Of a DNA stretch of 27,563 nt, positions 7,341 through 15,633 are shown one piece after another. The notes under the pieces are model-generated. The model saw only the letters and a program-made list of their open reading frames with translations, was not told where the DNA came from and did not search any database. The stretch lies in assembly GCA_937950565.1 (NCBI GenBank), contig CALFCS010000107.1, positions 1 through 27,563 on the forward strand, written 5' to 3'. The position numbers were made by a program, and so were the translations under genes. This DNA comes from an uncultured Lachnospiraceae bacterium (lineage in GTDB: Bacteria > Bacillota > Clostridia > Lachnospirales > Lachnospiraceae). The stretch's first letter is position 1. Every line of letters starts with the position of its first letter.

Positions 7341-9344
7341 ATGCTGAAAATAGAAGACCAGAAAATTATTTACCATTATGATGCAGAGGAAGTCTGGATT
7401 GAAGGATGGGGAAAAAATGGTCTGCGTATCAGAGCAACAAAAAATGCGAAAATGCCGGATGAAGACTGGGCATTAAGCGACGGGAGCAAAAGTACTTGCG
7501 AGACAGAGCTGCTTGATAATGGAGCAAAAATTGTGAACGGAAAAGCAGAATTACATATTTCAAAGGGCGGTAAGATTACCGTGTATAATCAAAATGGAAA
7601 GCTTTTGCTGGAAGAATACTGGAGAAACCGTCGGGATGTGACAGATAAAAAATGCAGTGCGATAGAAGTAGAAGCAAGAGAATTTCAGCCTAATATAGGC
7701 GGCGATTACCATGTGACCATGCGGTTGGAATCTGTTGATAAAGATGAAAAATTATATGGCATGGGACAGTATCAGCAGCCATATCTGGATTTGAAGGGAT
7801 TAGATTTGGAGCTTGCACACAGGAACTCCCAGGCCAGCGTGCCATTCCTGATATCTTCTCTTGGATATGGACTTTTATGGAATAACCCTGCTGTTGGCCG
7901 TGCGGTACTCGGAAAAAATATCATGAGTTTTGAGGCATACGCATCAAAGGTTCTGGATTACTGGATTACGGTAGGGGATACTCCGGCAGAGATTGAAGAG
8001 GCATATGCCGGGGTAACCGGGACTGTGCCGATGATGCCGGAGTATGGCCTTGGGTTCTGGCAGTGTAAGCTGCGTTACCAGACACAGGAGGAATTGCTGG
8101 AAGTGGCAAGGGAATATAAGCGGCGGGGATTGCCGATTGATTTGATTGTAATTGATTATTTCCACTGGCCGAAGCAGGGAGAGTGGAAATTTGATCCAAC
8201 ATACTGGCCGGACCCGGATGCTATGATACGGGAATTAAAAAATATGGGAATTGAACTGATGGTTTCCATATGGCCGACGGTAGACAGGCAGTCAGAAAAC
8301 TTTGATGAAATGCTGGAGAAAGGTTATCTCATAAGGACAGAGCGGGGGCACCGCGTAGGACTTGATTTTGAAGGTGCTACCATTCATTATGATGCAACGA
8401 ATCCGGCCGCAAGGGAATATGTCTGGGAAAAGGTAAAAAAGAATTATTATGAAAAGGGCATTAAAGTATTTTGGCTGGATGAAGCGGAACCGGAATATAC
8501 GGCGTATGATTTTGATAATTACCGTTATTACCGGGGAACAGATCTTGAGATTGGAAACATTTATCCGGTAGATTATGCAAAGACATTTTATGAAGGAATG
8601 CAGAGACAGGGACAGGAAAACATTGTGAATCTGCTGAGATGCGCATGGGCAGGAAGCCAGAAATACGGAGCACTTGTGTGGTCCGGAGATATTGCTTCCA
8701 GTTTTGAAAGCATGAGGAACCAGCTGGCGGCCGGATTGAATATGGGACTTGCAGGAATTCCGTGGTGGACGACAGATATTGGTGGTTTTCATGGTGGAGA
8801 CCCGAATGACCCGGCATTCAGAGAATTATTTGTACGGTGGTTCCAGTGGGGAACATTTTGCCCGGTTATGCGTCTCCATGGAGACCGTGAGCCAAGACAG
8901 CCCCAGTTCGGTATTACAGGTGGAGCAACCTGTCGTTCCGGTGCGGCAAATGAAGTCTGGAGTTATGGAGAAGAAGTGTATGGAATCTGTAAGAAATACA
9001 TGGAACTCAGAGAGCGGATGCGGCCATATACGAGGAAGCTGATGGAAGAGGCACATAGAAAAGGGACACCGGTTATGCGGACATTATTTTATGAATATCC
9101 GGAAGATATTAATTGCTGGTCTGTGGAAGATGAATATTTTTATGGGTCAGACGTGCTGGTTGCTCCAATCCTTTATGCGAGCCAGATAAGAAGAAGAGTG
9201 TACCTTCCGGGAAATGTTGTGTGGATTGAGTATGCGACAAAGAAAGAATATGCCGGAGATAATTGGATAGAGGTAGATGTAACGATAGAAGATACACCAG
9301 TATTTATAAAAAAAGATGCGGAAGTTGAAAAAATGATGAGGTGA
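7341..9344 (+). CDS. Glycoside hydrolase family 31 enzyme (alpha-xylosidase or alpha-glucosidase type)
   Basis: A 667-residue cytoplasmic GH31 retaining alpha-glycosidase. An N-terminal beta-sandwich precedes the catalytic barrel. The expected nucleophile is Asp380 in FWLDEAEPEY and the acid/base Asp450 in VWSGD. Other family marks are GFWQCKLRYQTQEELLEVA (about 238-256), IDYFHWP (about 271-277) and GIPWWTTDIGGFHGG (about 472-486). The nucleophile motif with DxxEPE is closer to alpha-xylosidases of the Xyl31A type than to the WxDMNEP of common alpha-glucosidases, but that does not settle substrate. No signal peptide, so it acts on imported oligosaccharides. It sits between the permeases and the ATPase. 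A xylulokinase-family gene and rpiB lie in the same window but in separate transcription units. Confidence 0.9.
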   Translation: MLKIEDQKIIYHYDAEEVWIEGWGKNGLRIRATKNAKMPDEDWALSDGSKSTCETELLDNGAKIVNGKAELHISKGGKITVYNQNGKLLLEEYWRNRRDVTDKKCSAIEVEAREFQPNIGGDYHVTMRLESVDKDEKLYGMGQYQQPYLDLKGLDLELAHRNSQASVPFLISSLGYGLLWNNPAVGRAVLGKNIMSFEAYASKVLDYWITVGDTPAEIEEAYAGVTGTVPMMPEYGLGFWQCKLRYQTQEELLEVAREYKRRGLPIDLIVIDYFHWPKQGEWKFDPTYWPDPDAMIRELKNMGIELMVSIWPTVDRQSENFDEMLEKGYLIRTERGHRVGLDFEGATIHYDATNPAAREYVWEKVKKNYYEKGIKVFWLDEAEPEYTAYDFDNYRYYRGTDLEIGNIYPVDYAKTFYEGMQRQGQENIVNLLRCAWAGSQKYGALVWSGDIASSFESMRNQLAAGLNMGLAGIPWWTTDIGGFHGGDPNDPAFRELFVRWFQWGTFCPVMRLHGDREPRQPQFGITGGATCRSGAANEVWSYGEEVYGICKKYMELRERMRPYTRKLMEEAHRKGTPVMRTLFYEYPEDINCWSVEDEYFYGSDVLVAPILYASQIRRRVYLPGNVVWIEYATKKEYAGDNWIEVDVTIEDTPVFIKKDAEVEKMMR

Positions 9345-9415
9345 TAATATCCTGTTTTTGATATTCTGGTTTAAAATGACAAACAAAATGTAATAGAGTA
9401 AGGAGAATTTTACTG

Positions 9416-10033
9416 ATGGAAATTAAGAAAGTAACAGATAAAGCTTTTCGAAAATATGGCCGTGTGATTACAGAAATAGATTTTTCTGATTTGGTGGAAA
9501 AACTTTCAGAAACAGAATGTCCGGAAAATGTCGTGTATGAAGCTTCTGTGGAAATATTGGAATCAGTTCCGGTATTTGAGGAAATTCGGTCAAAAATATA
9601 TGGGGAACTTCCGATTGAAATCGGATATTGTAATGGAAATAATTATATGCTGAATGCGTTAGAATATCATCGGGCGTCTGAAGTAAATGTAGCAGGAACA
9701 GATGCAGTTTTGTTAGTGGGGTGGATGCCGGACGTAACAGATGACTGGACTTATGATACCTCTCTTGTGGAAGCATATCTGGTGCCAAAAGGAACGGCGG
9801 TGGAGCTTTATCCGACTACGCTTCATTATGCACCGTGTAATGCATCGGAAGACGGCTTCCGCATGGCAATTATCCTGCCCCGGCAGACAAATTTCAAGCT
9901 TGAACAAAAGCATGAAGACGGAGAAGATGCACATTTGACGGCAAAAAATAAATGGCTGCTGGGGCATCCAGACGGAGGGCTTCCGGAAGGTTCTCCAATG
10001 GGACTTATTGGAAAAAATATCAGTTTATTATAA
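9416..10033 (+). CDS. DUF4867 family protein, probably cupin-like
   Basis: A 205-residue soluble protein of the DUF4867 type, recalled from such conserved stretches as YGRVI near the start, GYCNGNNYMLNALEYHRASE (about 70-89) and LHYAPC (about 137-142). The predominantly beta pattern and the spaced His/Glu residues (LEYHRASEVN, TTLHYAPC) suggest a cupin barrel that could bind a metal or sugar. AAGGAG precedes the ATG. It lies between the GH31 gene and the transporter ATPase, so a role in handling the released sugar (isomerase, mutarotase or lyase) is possible. No member function is known to me. Confidence 0.6.
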   Translation: MEIKKVTDKAFRKYGRVITEIDFSDLVEKLSETECPENVVYEASVEILESVPVFEEIRSKIYGELPIEIGYCNGNNYMLNALEYHRASEVNVAGTDAVLLVGWMPDVTDDWTYDTSLVEAYLVPKGTAVELYPTTLHYAPCNASEDGFRMAIILPRQTNFKLEQKHEDGEDAHLTAKNKWLLGHPDGGLPEGSPMGLIGKNISLL

Positions 10034-10067
10034 TTGTGAGTAGAAAATGCAAGGAGGCATATCAATA

Positions 10068-11168
10068 ATGGCAAGTTTATCGTTAAAACATATTGAAAAA
10101 AAATACCCAAACGGCTTTCATGCTGTAAAAGATTTCAACTTGGAGATAGAAGATAAAGAATTTATTATTTTTGTTGGCCCGTCAGGATGTGGTAAATCTA
10201 CAACATTACGTATGATTGCAGGACTTGAGGATATTTCAGATGGCGAATTGACAATTGATGGAAAACTTATGAATGATGTAGAACCAAAGGACAGGGATAT
10301 TGCAATGGTTTTCCAGAATTATGCACTTTATCCGCATATGACCGTATATGATAATATGGCATTTGCGTTAAAGATGCGAAAGGTTGCGAAAGATGAGATT
10401 GACCAGAAAGTCCGTAAGGCAGCCAAAATTCTTGATTTGGAAAAGCTGCTCGACCGTAAGCCGGCAGCTCTTTCCGGAGGCCAGAGACAGCGTGTTGCTA
10501 TGGGACGGGCAATTGTTCGTGAACCAAAAGTATTCCTGATGGATGAACCCCTTTCGAATCTGGATGCAAAATTAAGGGTGCAGATGCGTATAGAAATTTC
10601 TAAAATACATCAGAATCTGGATGCGACGATTATTTATGTAACACATGATCAGACAGAAGCTATGACTTTGGGAACAAGGATTGTTGTTATGAAGGACGGG
10701 GTTGTTCAACAGGTAGATACTCCGCAGAATTTGTATAATCATCCCAATAATCTTTTTGTTGCGGGCTTTATCGGTTCGCCGCAGATGAATTTTATGGATG
10801 CTGTCGTAAATATATCAAATAATAATGCAGTTCTTAAGGTTGGAAATTGTGTATTAAATATTCCAGAATCCAAGAAACAGACCTTAATTGACGGAAACTA
10901 TAACGGGAAACAGGTTATTCTTGGTATTCGCCCGGAAGATATTCATGAAACAGAAACAGGGAATTCCACCAGTTTTTTTAAATCTAAAATCAAATTTTAT
11001 GAATTGCTTGGCGCGGAAGTATATTTGTATTTTGATATGGAAGGGACACAGGTGACAGCGTGTGTTGGTGCAGGAACAAAACTTACAACCGGATCTGAAG
11101 CAGAATTTAATATAGATATGGAAAAGATTCATTTGTTTGATAAAGAATCTGAACTTTCTATTTTATAG
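10068..11168 (+). CDS. Sugar ABC transporter ATPase, MsmK/UgpC-like
   Basis: A 366-residue nucleotide-binding subunit with Walker A GPSGCGKST (37-45), Q-loop VFQNYALYPH, signature LSGGQRQRVAMG (from 135), Walker B VFLMDEP (from 155) and the H-loop THDQTEAMTL. The C-terminal third is the TOBE/regulatory domain found in CUT1 ATPases. I chose the ATG at 10068, which has AAGGAGG at 10050-10056; an ATG at 10047 lies ahead of that site. Many Firmicutes have a single ATPase shared by several sugar importers; here one lies in the locus itself, last in the operon before a strong terminator. Confidence 0.94.
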   Translation: MASLSLKHIEKKYPNGFHAVKDFNLEIEDKEFIIFVGPSGCGKSTTLRMIAGLEDISDGELTIDGKLMNDVEPKDRDIAMVFQNYALYPHMTVYDNMAFALKMRKVAKDEIDQKVRKAAKILDLEKLLDRKPAALSGGQRQRVAMGRAIVREPKVFLMDEPLSNLDAKLRVQMRIEISKIHQNLDATIIYVTHDQTEAMTLGTRIVVMKDGVVQQVDTPQNLYNHPNNLFVAGFIGSPQMNFMDAVVNISNNNAVLKVGNCVLNIPESKKQTLIDGNYNGKQVILGIRPEDIHETETGNSTSFFKSKIKFYELLGAEVYLYFDMEGTQVTACVGAGTKLTTGSEAEFNIDMEKIHLFDKESELSIL

Positions 11169-11180
11169 GATTTTCATTTT

Positions 11181-11226
11181 AGTCTCCGAATGTCAGAAAG
11201 GTAGCTGACATCCGGGGGCTATTTTT
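11181..11226 (+). terminator. Terminator of the glycan utilisation operon
   Basis: AGTCTCCGAATGTCAG (11181-11196) pairs with CTGACATCCGGGGGCT (11205-11220) over 16 positions with only wobble deviations, around an 8-nt loop, followed by ATTTTTATT. Confidence 0.9.
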
Positions 11227-11235
11227 ATTATAAAA

Positions 11236-11276
11236 TTTAAGAAAATTTAAGAAATAGTTTAGTAGGTATTTAAGAA
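11236..11276. promoter_or_regulatory. Three direct TTTAAGAA repeats before the phospholipid operon
   Basis: TTTAAGAA occurs at 11236-11243, 11246-11253 and 11269-11276, the first two exactly 10 bases apart. Direct repeats at helical-turn spacing are the usual layout for OmpR-family response-regulator sites. They lie 46-86 bases before the first gene of the lipid operon. The binding factor is inferred only. Confidence 0.35.
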
Positions 11277-11321
11277 GTATGCTTTATAGTGTATAGTTGT
11301 ATAGGGAGAAAGGAAGAACAT

Positions 11322-12011
11322 ATGAAAAAAAGGAATCAAATCATATCGGAAATCATGTGGATACCATTATTTCTTACGCTTGCATGTAATGCACTTGCTT
11401 ATAATGGGACAAGACTTTTCATGTCAGGACGGTTTCATTATAATTTGTCAAATCCTGTTGATGAACAGATACCTGTTGTTTCATGGACGGTCATTATCTA
11501 TTTCGGGTGTTATCTGTTCTGGATTGTCAATTATATACTTGGCTGCCGGCAGAATCAGGAAAAAGCATTTCGTTTCATGGGCGCGGATCTTGTGGCGAAG
11601 CTGGTTTGTATGGCTTGTTTTTTATTATTTCCTACGACGAATACCAGGCCGGTTATCGAAGGAAGCTCTATCTGGGACGAGCTAATGAGATTTTTGTATC
11701 AGGTAGATGCGGCAGATAATCTCTTCCCGTCGATTCATTGTCTGACCAGCTGGTTTTGCTATATTGCCGTAAGAGAAAATAAAGAGATACCCAAATGGTA
11801 TCATGTGGCATCCGTTTTGATGGCATTAAGTGTTTGTGTTTCTACCCTGACGACAAAACAGCATGTACTGGTTGATGTAATTGCAGGAGTTGCGCTTGCA
11901 GAGCTCAGCTACCTGTTTGTAGAAAAAAGTGGATTTTCAAGATGGTACATGAATCTTACATCAAAAGTATATGTCAGATTGAAGAGGAAGGGTGGAAGTC
12001 TGCGTGAATAG
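11322..12011 (+). CDS. PAP2-superfamily membrane enzyme (phosphatase or phospholipid transferase)
   Basis: A 229-residue membrane protein with about six helices and PAP2 signatures: FPTTNTRP (about 103-110), PSIHC with His139, and TKQHVLVD with His191 and Asp195. The first signature lacks the usual Lys of KxxxxxxRP and looks more like the PAP2_3/Aur1-like branch, so head-group transfer is possible as well as dephosphorylation of phosphatidate or a prenyl/lipid phosphate. The ATG at 11322 has GGGAGAAAGGAAG upstream; a GTG at 11289 is the only longer option. The next gene starts inside this one, and the operon continues with PssA and Psd, so a phospholipid role is likely. Confidence 0.82.
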   Translation: MKKRNQIISEIMWIPLFLTLACNALAYNGTRLFMSGRFHYNLSNPVDEQIPVVSWTVIIYFGCYLFWIVNYILGCRQNQEKAFRFMGADLVAKLVCMACFLLFPTTNTRPVIEGSSIWDELMRFLYQVDAADNLFPSIHCLTSWFCYIAVRENKEIPKWYHVASVLMALSVCVSTLTTKQHVLVDVIAGVALAELSYLFVEKSGFSRWYMNLTSKVYVRLKRKGGSLRE

Positions 12012-12561
12012 GAAAATCAAAATAGGGGTTACAATAGGGGTCTGCATTATTATTTTGATTTTAGCAAAACAGTTTTTTGAGCAGAAATTTGATTCCGTGG
12101 AAGCTTTACAGAATTATATGAAAGGCTTTGGTATTATTGGGCCATTAATACTTACGTTGTTTCAGGCGTTTCAGGTGGTGGTTCCGGTACTCCCGGGATA
12201 TTTGGGATGTGCGGCAGGAGCAATCGCATTTGGAAGTATGACCGGATTTTGGTGTAATTATATAGGAATCAGCGCAGGCTCTATTGTTGCCTACTTTCTG
12301 GCAAGAAAATATGGAATTGACATTGTGCTTGCCATGTTCCCGAGAAAGCAATATGAAAAATGGAGCAAGCGGATAGAAAAGAGCAAATCCTATGACTGGT
12401 TCCTTTTTGTCGCTACATTGCTCCCGCTATTTCCAGATGATTTCTTGTGTTACTTTTCGGGATTGATAAAAATGGACAGAAGAAAGTTTATATGGATTAT
12501 TATTTTGGGGAAACCATGGTGCATCCTGGCATATAGTCTTGGATTTGGACTGATACAATAG
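12004..12561 (+). CDS. TVP38/TMEM64 (VTT/DedA-superfamily) membrane protein
   Basis: A membrane protein of about 185 residues. It has a first helix near residues 6-24 and the VTT core: VVPVLPGYLGCAAGAIAFGS, then SAGSIVAYFLARKYG and DWFLFVATLLPLFPDDFLCY. The start is GTG at 12004 (GGTGGAAG upstream) or GTG at 11992; both overlap the PAP2 gene, and I favour 12004. Eukaryotic VTT relatives (TMEM41B, VMP1) are lipid scramblases, and bacterial DedA members move lipid carriers across the membrane. Placement between a PAP2 enzyme and the PE pathway genes suggests a role in phospholipid transbilayer movement. That role is inference; the family is fairly sure. Confidence 0.82.
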   Translation: MNRKIKIGVTIGVCIIILILAKQFFEQKFDSVEALQNYMKGFGIIGPLILTLFQAFQVVVPVLPGYLGCAAGAIAFGSMTGFWCNYIGISAGSIVAYFLARKYGIDIVLAMFPRKQYEKWSKRIEKSKSYDWFLFVATLLPLFPDDFLCYFSGLIKMDRRKFIWIIILGKPWCILAYSLGFGLIQ

Positions 12562-12573
12562 AGGAGAATGAAA

Positions 12574-13215
12574 ATGAAGAAAAAATTACTTGGATACTAT
12601 GATTATACAGTGATACTTACTTATTGCGGGATGTTATTTGCCGTTTGCGGTATATTACGGGTGATGAACCAGGATTACTGGACGGCGGCAATCTGCCTGA
12701 TGGTGGCAGGCGTTTGTGATATGTTTGACGGAACGATAGCGGCGACGAAGAAGAGAACTGACAGTGAGAAGAGATTTGGGATTCAAATAGATTCATTAAG
12801 TGATTTGATAAGCTTTGGCGTCCTGCCGGGAATCTTTGTTTATATGATTTCCGGGAAAAATACAGGGGCAGGTGTGGTTGTCGGTTTCTTTATTTTGTGT
12901 GCCTTGATACGGCTGGCATATTTTAATGTGCTGGAGGAAGAAAGGCAGAGAACAACTACAGAAAAAAGAAAAAGTTATCTGGGGGTTCCGGTAACTACAG
13001 TAGCAATTCTGCTTCCGGCAGTGTATTTGCTGTATGATTATAAAATATGTAAAACAGGAATCTGGTTCTCGGTGCTTCTGGTTTTCATGGGAGCAGGCTA
13101 TATTTCACCGATTGAGATTAAGAAGCCGGGGCTTATCGGCAAGGTGGGCATTATTATTCTGGGTGCTCTTGAAGTGGCAGGATTGATATTTTTTATGGGA
13201 TGGGATGTAATGTAG
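12574..13215 (+). CDS. pssA: CDP-diacylglycerol-serine O-phosphatidyltransferase
   Basis: A 213-residue membrane enzyme of the CDP-alcohol phosphatidyltransferase family, expected to make phosphatidylserine from CDP-diacylglycerol and serine. The catalytic motif spans residues 49-77, with Asp49, Asp52-Gly53, Ala56, Gly69, Asp73 and Asp77 all present. The Arg that normally follows the Ala is Ala57 here, and there are 12 rather than 9 residues between Ala56 and Gly69, with Arg61 nearby. About six membrane helices follow or surround the motif. The ATG at 12574 has GAGGAG 7 bases upstream; an ATG at 12568 is too close to it. The decarboxylase gene starts one base after the stop, which supports serine as head group. 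Confidence 0.85.
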   Translation: MKKKLLGYYDYTVILTYCGMLFAVCGILRVMNQDYWTAAICLMVAGVCDMFDGTIAATKKRTDSEKRFGIQIDSLSDLISFGVLPGIFVYMISGKNTGAGVVVGFFILCALIRLAYFNVLEEERQRTTTEKRKSYLGVPVTTVAILLPAVYLLYDYKICKTGIWFSVLLVFMGAGYISPIEIKKPGLIGKVGIIILGALEVAGLIFFMGWDVM

Positions 13216-13216
13216 G

Positions 13217-14053
13217 ATGAAGGATACATTGATGTTACGGTTTTTATATAGAACAGTTCCGGGGAGAATGATTTTAAAATTACTGGTGCGGCCGGGAGTG
13301 TCAAAGGCAGCAGGGCGGTTTCTTGCATCTAGGGCATCGGGATGGATGGTGCCATATTATATTCAGAAATATAAAATAGATATGAGTGATATAAAGATTC
13401 CGGAAGGAGGATTTCCGTCGTTTAATGCCTTTTTTACCAGAACGAAGAAGGGTGAAGTCTGCAGGAAAGCAGAGAATGAGCTGCTTAGTCCCTGTGATGG
13501 TTTTCTGACACCGGTAGGGATTAGTAAGGATACCGTGTTAGATATAAAACATACGCAATTTTCATTGGAGGACCTTTTGAAAGACAGAAAGCTTGCGGAG
13601 AAGTTCTATGACGGGACGGCGCTTATTTTCCGGCTGACGCCTGCGAATTATCATAGATATTGTTATGCGGCTGACGGTAAAATCATATGTGGCAGGAAGA
13701 TTCGGGGGAAGCTTCACTGTGTCAGGCCGATTGCGGTCAGAACACTTCCTGTATATACACAAAACAGCAGGGAATATCAGGTGACGCGGACAGAAAATTT
13801 CGGACTGGTCCTTCAGATGGAGGTAGGAGCTCTTTTGGTCGGGAAAATTAAAAACCATAAGAAGCCATTGCAATCCCGTGATGTATGGGCGGCTGAGGAA
13901 AAAGGTTACTTTGAATTCGGAGGTTCGACAATTATTGTTCTGCTTCAGAAGGATGCGGTGTGTGTTGACGAAAGCTTATATGAGAGAGAGAACGAAGACG
14001 GAGAAATTCCAGTATATATGGGAGAAAGTGTTGCAAAAAGCTGTGTTTTTTGA
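13217..14053 (+). CDS. psd: Phosphatidylserine decarboxylase
   Basis: A 278-residue pro-enzyme that decarboxylates phosphatidylserine to phosphatidylethanolamine using a pyruvoyl group. The self-cleavage site is FGGST, with Ser237 as the expected pyruvoyl precursor. Asp94 (SPCDGFL) and His146 (ANYHRYC) fit the Asp-His-Ser triad of the family. Length fits the bacterial type II/short class. It starts one base after the pssA stop, so the two are almost certainly translationally coupled. It is the last gene of the lipid operon; a terminator hairpin follows about 75 bases later. Confidence 0.93.
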   Translation: MKDTLMLRFLYRTVPGRMILKLLVRPGVSKAAGRFLASRASGWMVPYYIQKYKIDMSDIKIPEGGFPSFNAFFTRTKKGEVCRKAENELLSPCDGFLTPVGISKDTVLDIKHTQFSLEDLLKDRKLAEKFYDGTALIFRLTPANYHRYCYAADGKIICGRKIRGKLHCVRPIAVRTLPVYTQNSREYQVTRTENFGLVLQMEVGALLVGKIKNHKKPLQSRDVWAAEEKGYFEFGGSTIIVLLQKDAVCVDESLYERENEDGEIPVYMGESVAKSCVF

Positions 14054-14129
14054 TATGATACTCAGGGTGTTATATATGCTTGTAATTGGTCAAGCGTTTC
14101 TACAGACTACCGTAAATAGTTACTATAAC

Positions 14130-14174
14130 AACTGCCTTTCCGGTTTTTATATAATAGGGAAAGACAGTTTTTTT
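14130..14174 (+). terminator. Terminator of the phospholipid operon
   Basis: AACTGCCTTTCC (14130-14141) pairs with GGGAAAGACAGTT (14157-14169) with a single mismatch or bulge around an AT-rich loop, followed by TTTTTTT. Confidence 0.8.
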
Positions 14175-14236
14175 GTGCGAAAAATTGTTTGAGGAAAAGA
14201 GCCGGAGCGAATAATCATAAAATGGAGGAAGAAAAG

Positions 14237-15607
14237 ATGAAATATGATGTAATTATTATCGGAGCAGGGCCAGGAGGTATTTTTTCAGCCTATGAACTGG
14301 CAAAGAACAGACCGGAACTTAAGGTGGCAATATTTGAGACAGGACATTCGTTGGAGAAACGGCATTGTCCGATTGACGGGGAAAAGGTTAAAACCTGTAT
14401 TAACTGTAAAACCTGTGCGATTATGAGTGGCTTTGGAGGCGCAGGAGCATTTTCGGATGGAAAATATAATATTACGAATGACTTTGGCGGAACTTTGCAT
14501 GAGTATATCGGAAAAGAAAAGGCAATAAAGCTTATGAAATATGTGGATGAGATTAATCTGTCTCATGGCGGTGAGGGAACAAGGATGTATTCGACGGCAG
14601 GAACGGGGCTTAAGAAATCCTGTATGCAGAATAAGCTGGCTCTTCTGGAGGCATCGGTCCGCCACCTGGGAACGGATATTAATTATATTGTGCTTGAGCG
14701 CTTATATGAAGAATTAAAGGATAAAATAGACTTTTATTTTGACACACCGGTAAATCATGTGGAGGTTCTGGAGGACGGATACCGCATACAGCATAGCAAA
14801 GGGGAAGCAGAGTGCAAAAATTGTATCATTTCCGTAGGAAGGAGCGGAAGTAAGTGGATGGAGAAGACGTGCCGCGAACTGGATATACCAACATGTTCAA
14901 ATCGTGTGGATATCGGCGTGAGGGTAGAACTTCCGGCAGTTATATTCTCACATCTTACGGACGAATTGTATGAAAGTAAGATTGTATACCGGACAGAGAA
15001 GTTTGAAGATAATGTCCGGACTTTCTGCATGAACCCGAATGGAATTGTAGTAAATGAAAATACAAATGGAATTATTACGGTCAACGGACATAGCTTTGAG
15101 GATGAAAAAAGGAAGACGGAGAATACAAATTTTGCACTTTTGGTCGCAAAGCATTTCTCAGAGCCATTTAAAGATAGTAATGGGTATGGAGAGGGAATTG
15201 CGAAATTGTCCAATCTGTTGGGCGGTGGCGTGATTGTCCAGCGTTTCGGTGATTTGGAAAGAGGGCGCAGGAGTAACCAGAAGCGTATCGATGAGGGAAT
15301 CGTAAGACCGACACTTGCGGCTACGCCGGGGGATTTGAGTCTTGTGCTTCCGAAGAGGATACTGGATGGGATTATAGAGATGATATACGCACTTGATAAG
15401 ATTGCTCCCGGGACGGCGAATGATGATACGCTGTTGTATGGTGTGGAAGTGAAATTTTATAATATGGAGGTAAAACTGGATAAAAACTTGGAGACAAAGT
15501 ACAAGGGATTGTATATAATAGGAGATGGAAGCGGGGTTACGCATTCCTTGTCCCATGCTTCTGCCAGTGGTGTTTATGTAGCAGACAGAATTAGCAGGAC
15601 AATTTAA
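14237..15607 (+). CDS. FAD-dependent dehydrogenase, COG2509-like, with cysteine cluster
   Basis: A 456-residue soluble flavoprotein. A Rossmann FAD-binding motif opens the protein (VIIIGAGPGGIFSAYELA). It is followed by a conserved cysteine block, Cys44-x9-Cys54-x2-Cys57-x2-Cys60, and by SGFGGAGAFSDGKYN. A second flavin-binding stretch near the C terminus reads LYIIGDGSGVTHSLSHASAS. I place it in the uncharacterised COG2509 FAD dehydrogenases. The cysteine spacing resembles an iron-sulfur ligand set, but that is not established. The ATG at 14237 is preceded by GGAGGAA; longer starts at 14222 (ATG) and 14189 (TTG) are less well placed. It heads an operon with a PfkB kinase and a xylulokinase-family kinase, whose link to this enzyme is unclear. 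Confidence 0.82.
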   Translation: MKYDVIIIGAGPGGIFSAYELAKNRPELKVAIFETGHSLEKRHCPIDGEKVKTCINCKTCAIMSGFGGAGAFSDGKYNITNDFGGTLHEYIGKEKAIKLMKYVDEINLSHGGEGTRMYSTAGTGLKKSCMQNKLALLEASVRHLGTDINYIVLERLYEELKDKIDFYFDTPVNHVEVLEDGYRIQHSKGEAECKNCIISVGRSGSKWMEKTCRELDIPTCSNRVDIGVRVELPAVIFSHLTDELYESKIVYRTEKFEDNVRTFCMNPNGIVVNENTNGIITVNGHSFEDEKRKTENTNFALLVAKHFSEPFKDSNGYGEGIAKLSNLLGGGVIVQRFGDLERGRRSNQKRIDEGIVRPTLAATPGDLSLVLPKRILDGIIEMIYALDKIAPGTANDDTLLYGVEVKFYNMEVKLDKNLETKYKGLYIIGDGSGVTHSLSHASASGVYVADRISRTI

Positions 15608-15633
15608 CACAAACAGTCAGGAAGGAGGAGAAA

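Noticed and set aside
8292..8792. 166-codon minus-strand frame inside the GH31 gene
   Set aside because: Antisense to a clear catalytic domain, Cys/His/Ile-rich with no family features.
4099..9415. CcpA cre sites in the sugar locus
   Set aside because: I looked for TGNAANCGNTNNCA-like palindromes upstream of the genes and found none that convinced me.
9345..9415. AATATC/GATATT mini-hairpin after the GH31 gene
   Set aside because: Only a 6-bp AT-rich stem without a clear T-run; too weak to call a terminator.
11483..11719. Overlapping plus-strand frame within the PAP2 gene
   Set aside because: The main frame carries all PAP2 motifs; this one has no start signal or family match.
15158..15610. 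150-codon minus-strand frame inside the FAD dehydrogenase gene
   Set aside because: Antisense shadow of conserved coding sequence without a ribosome site or recognisable domain.
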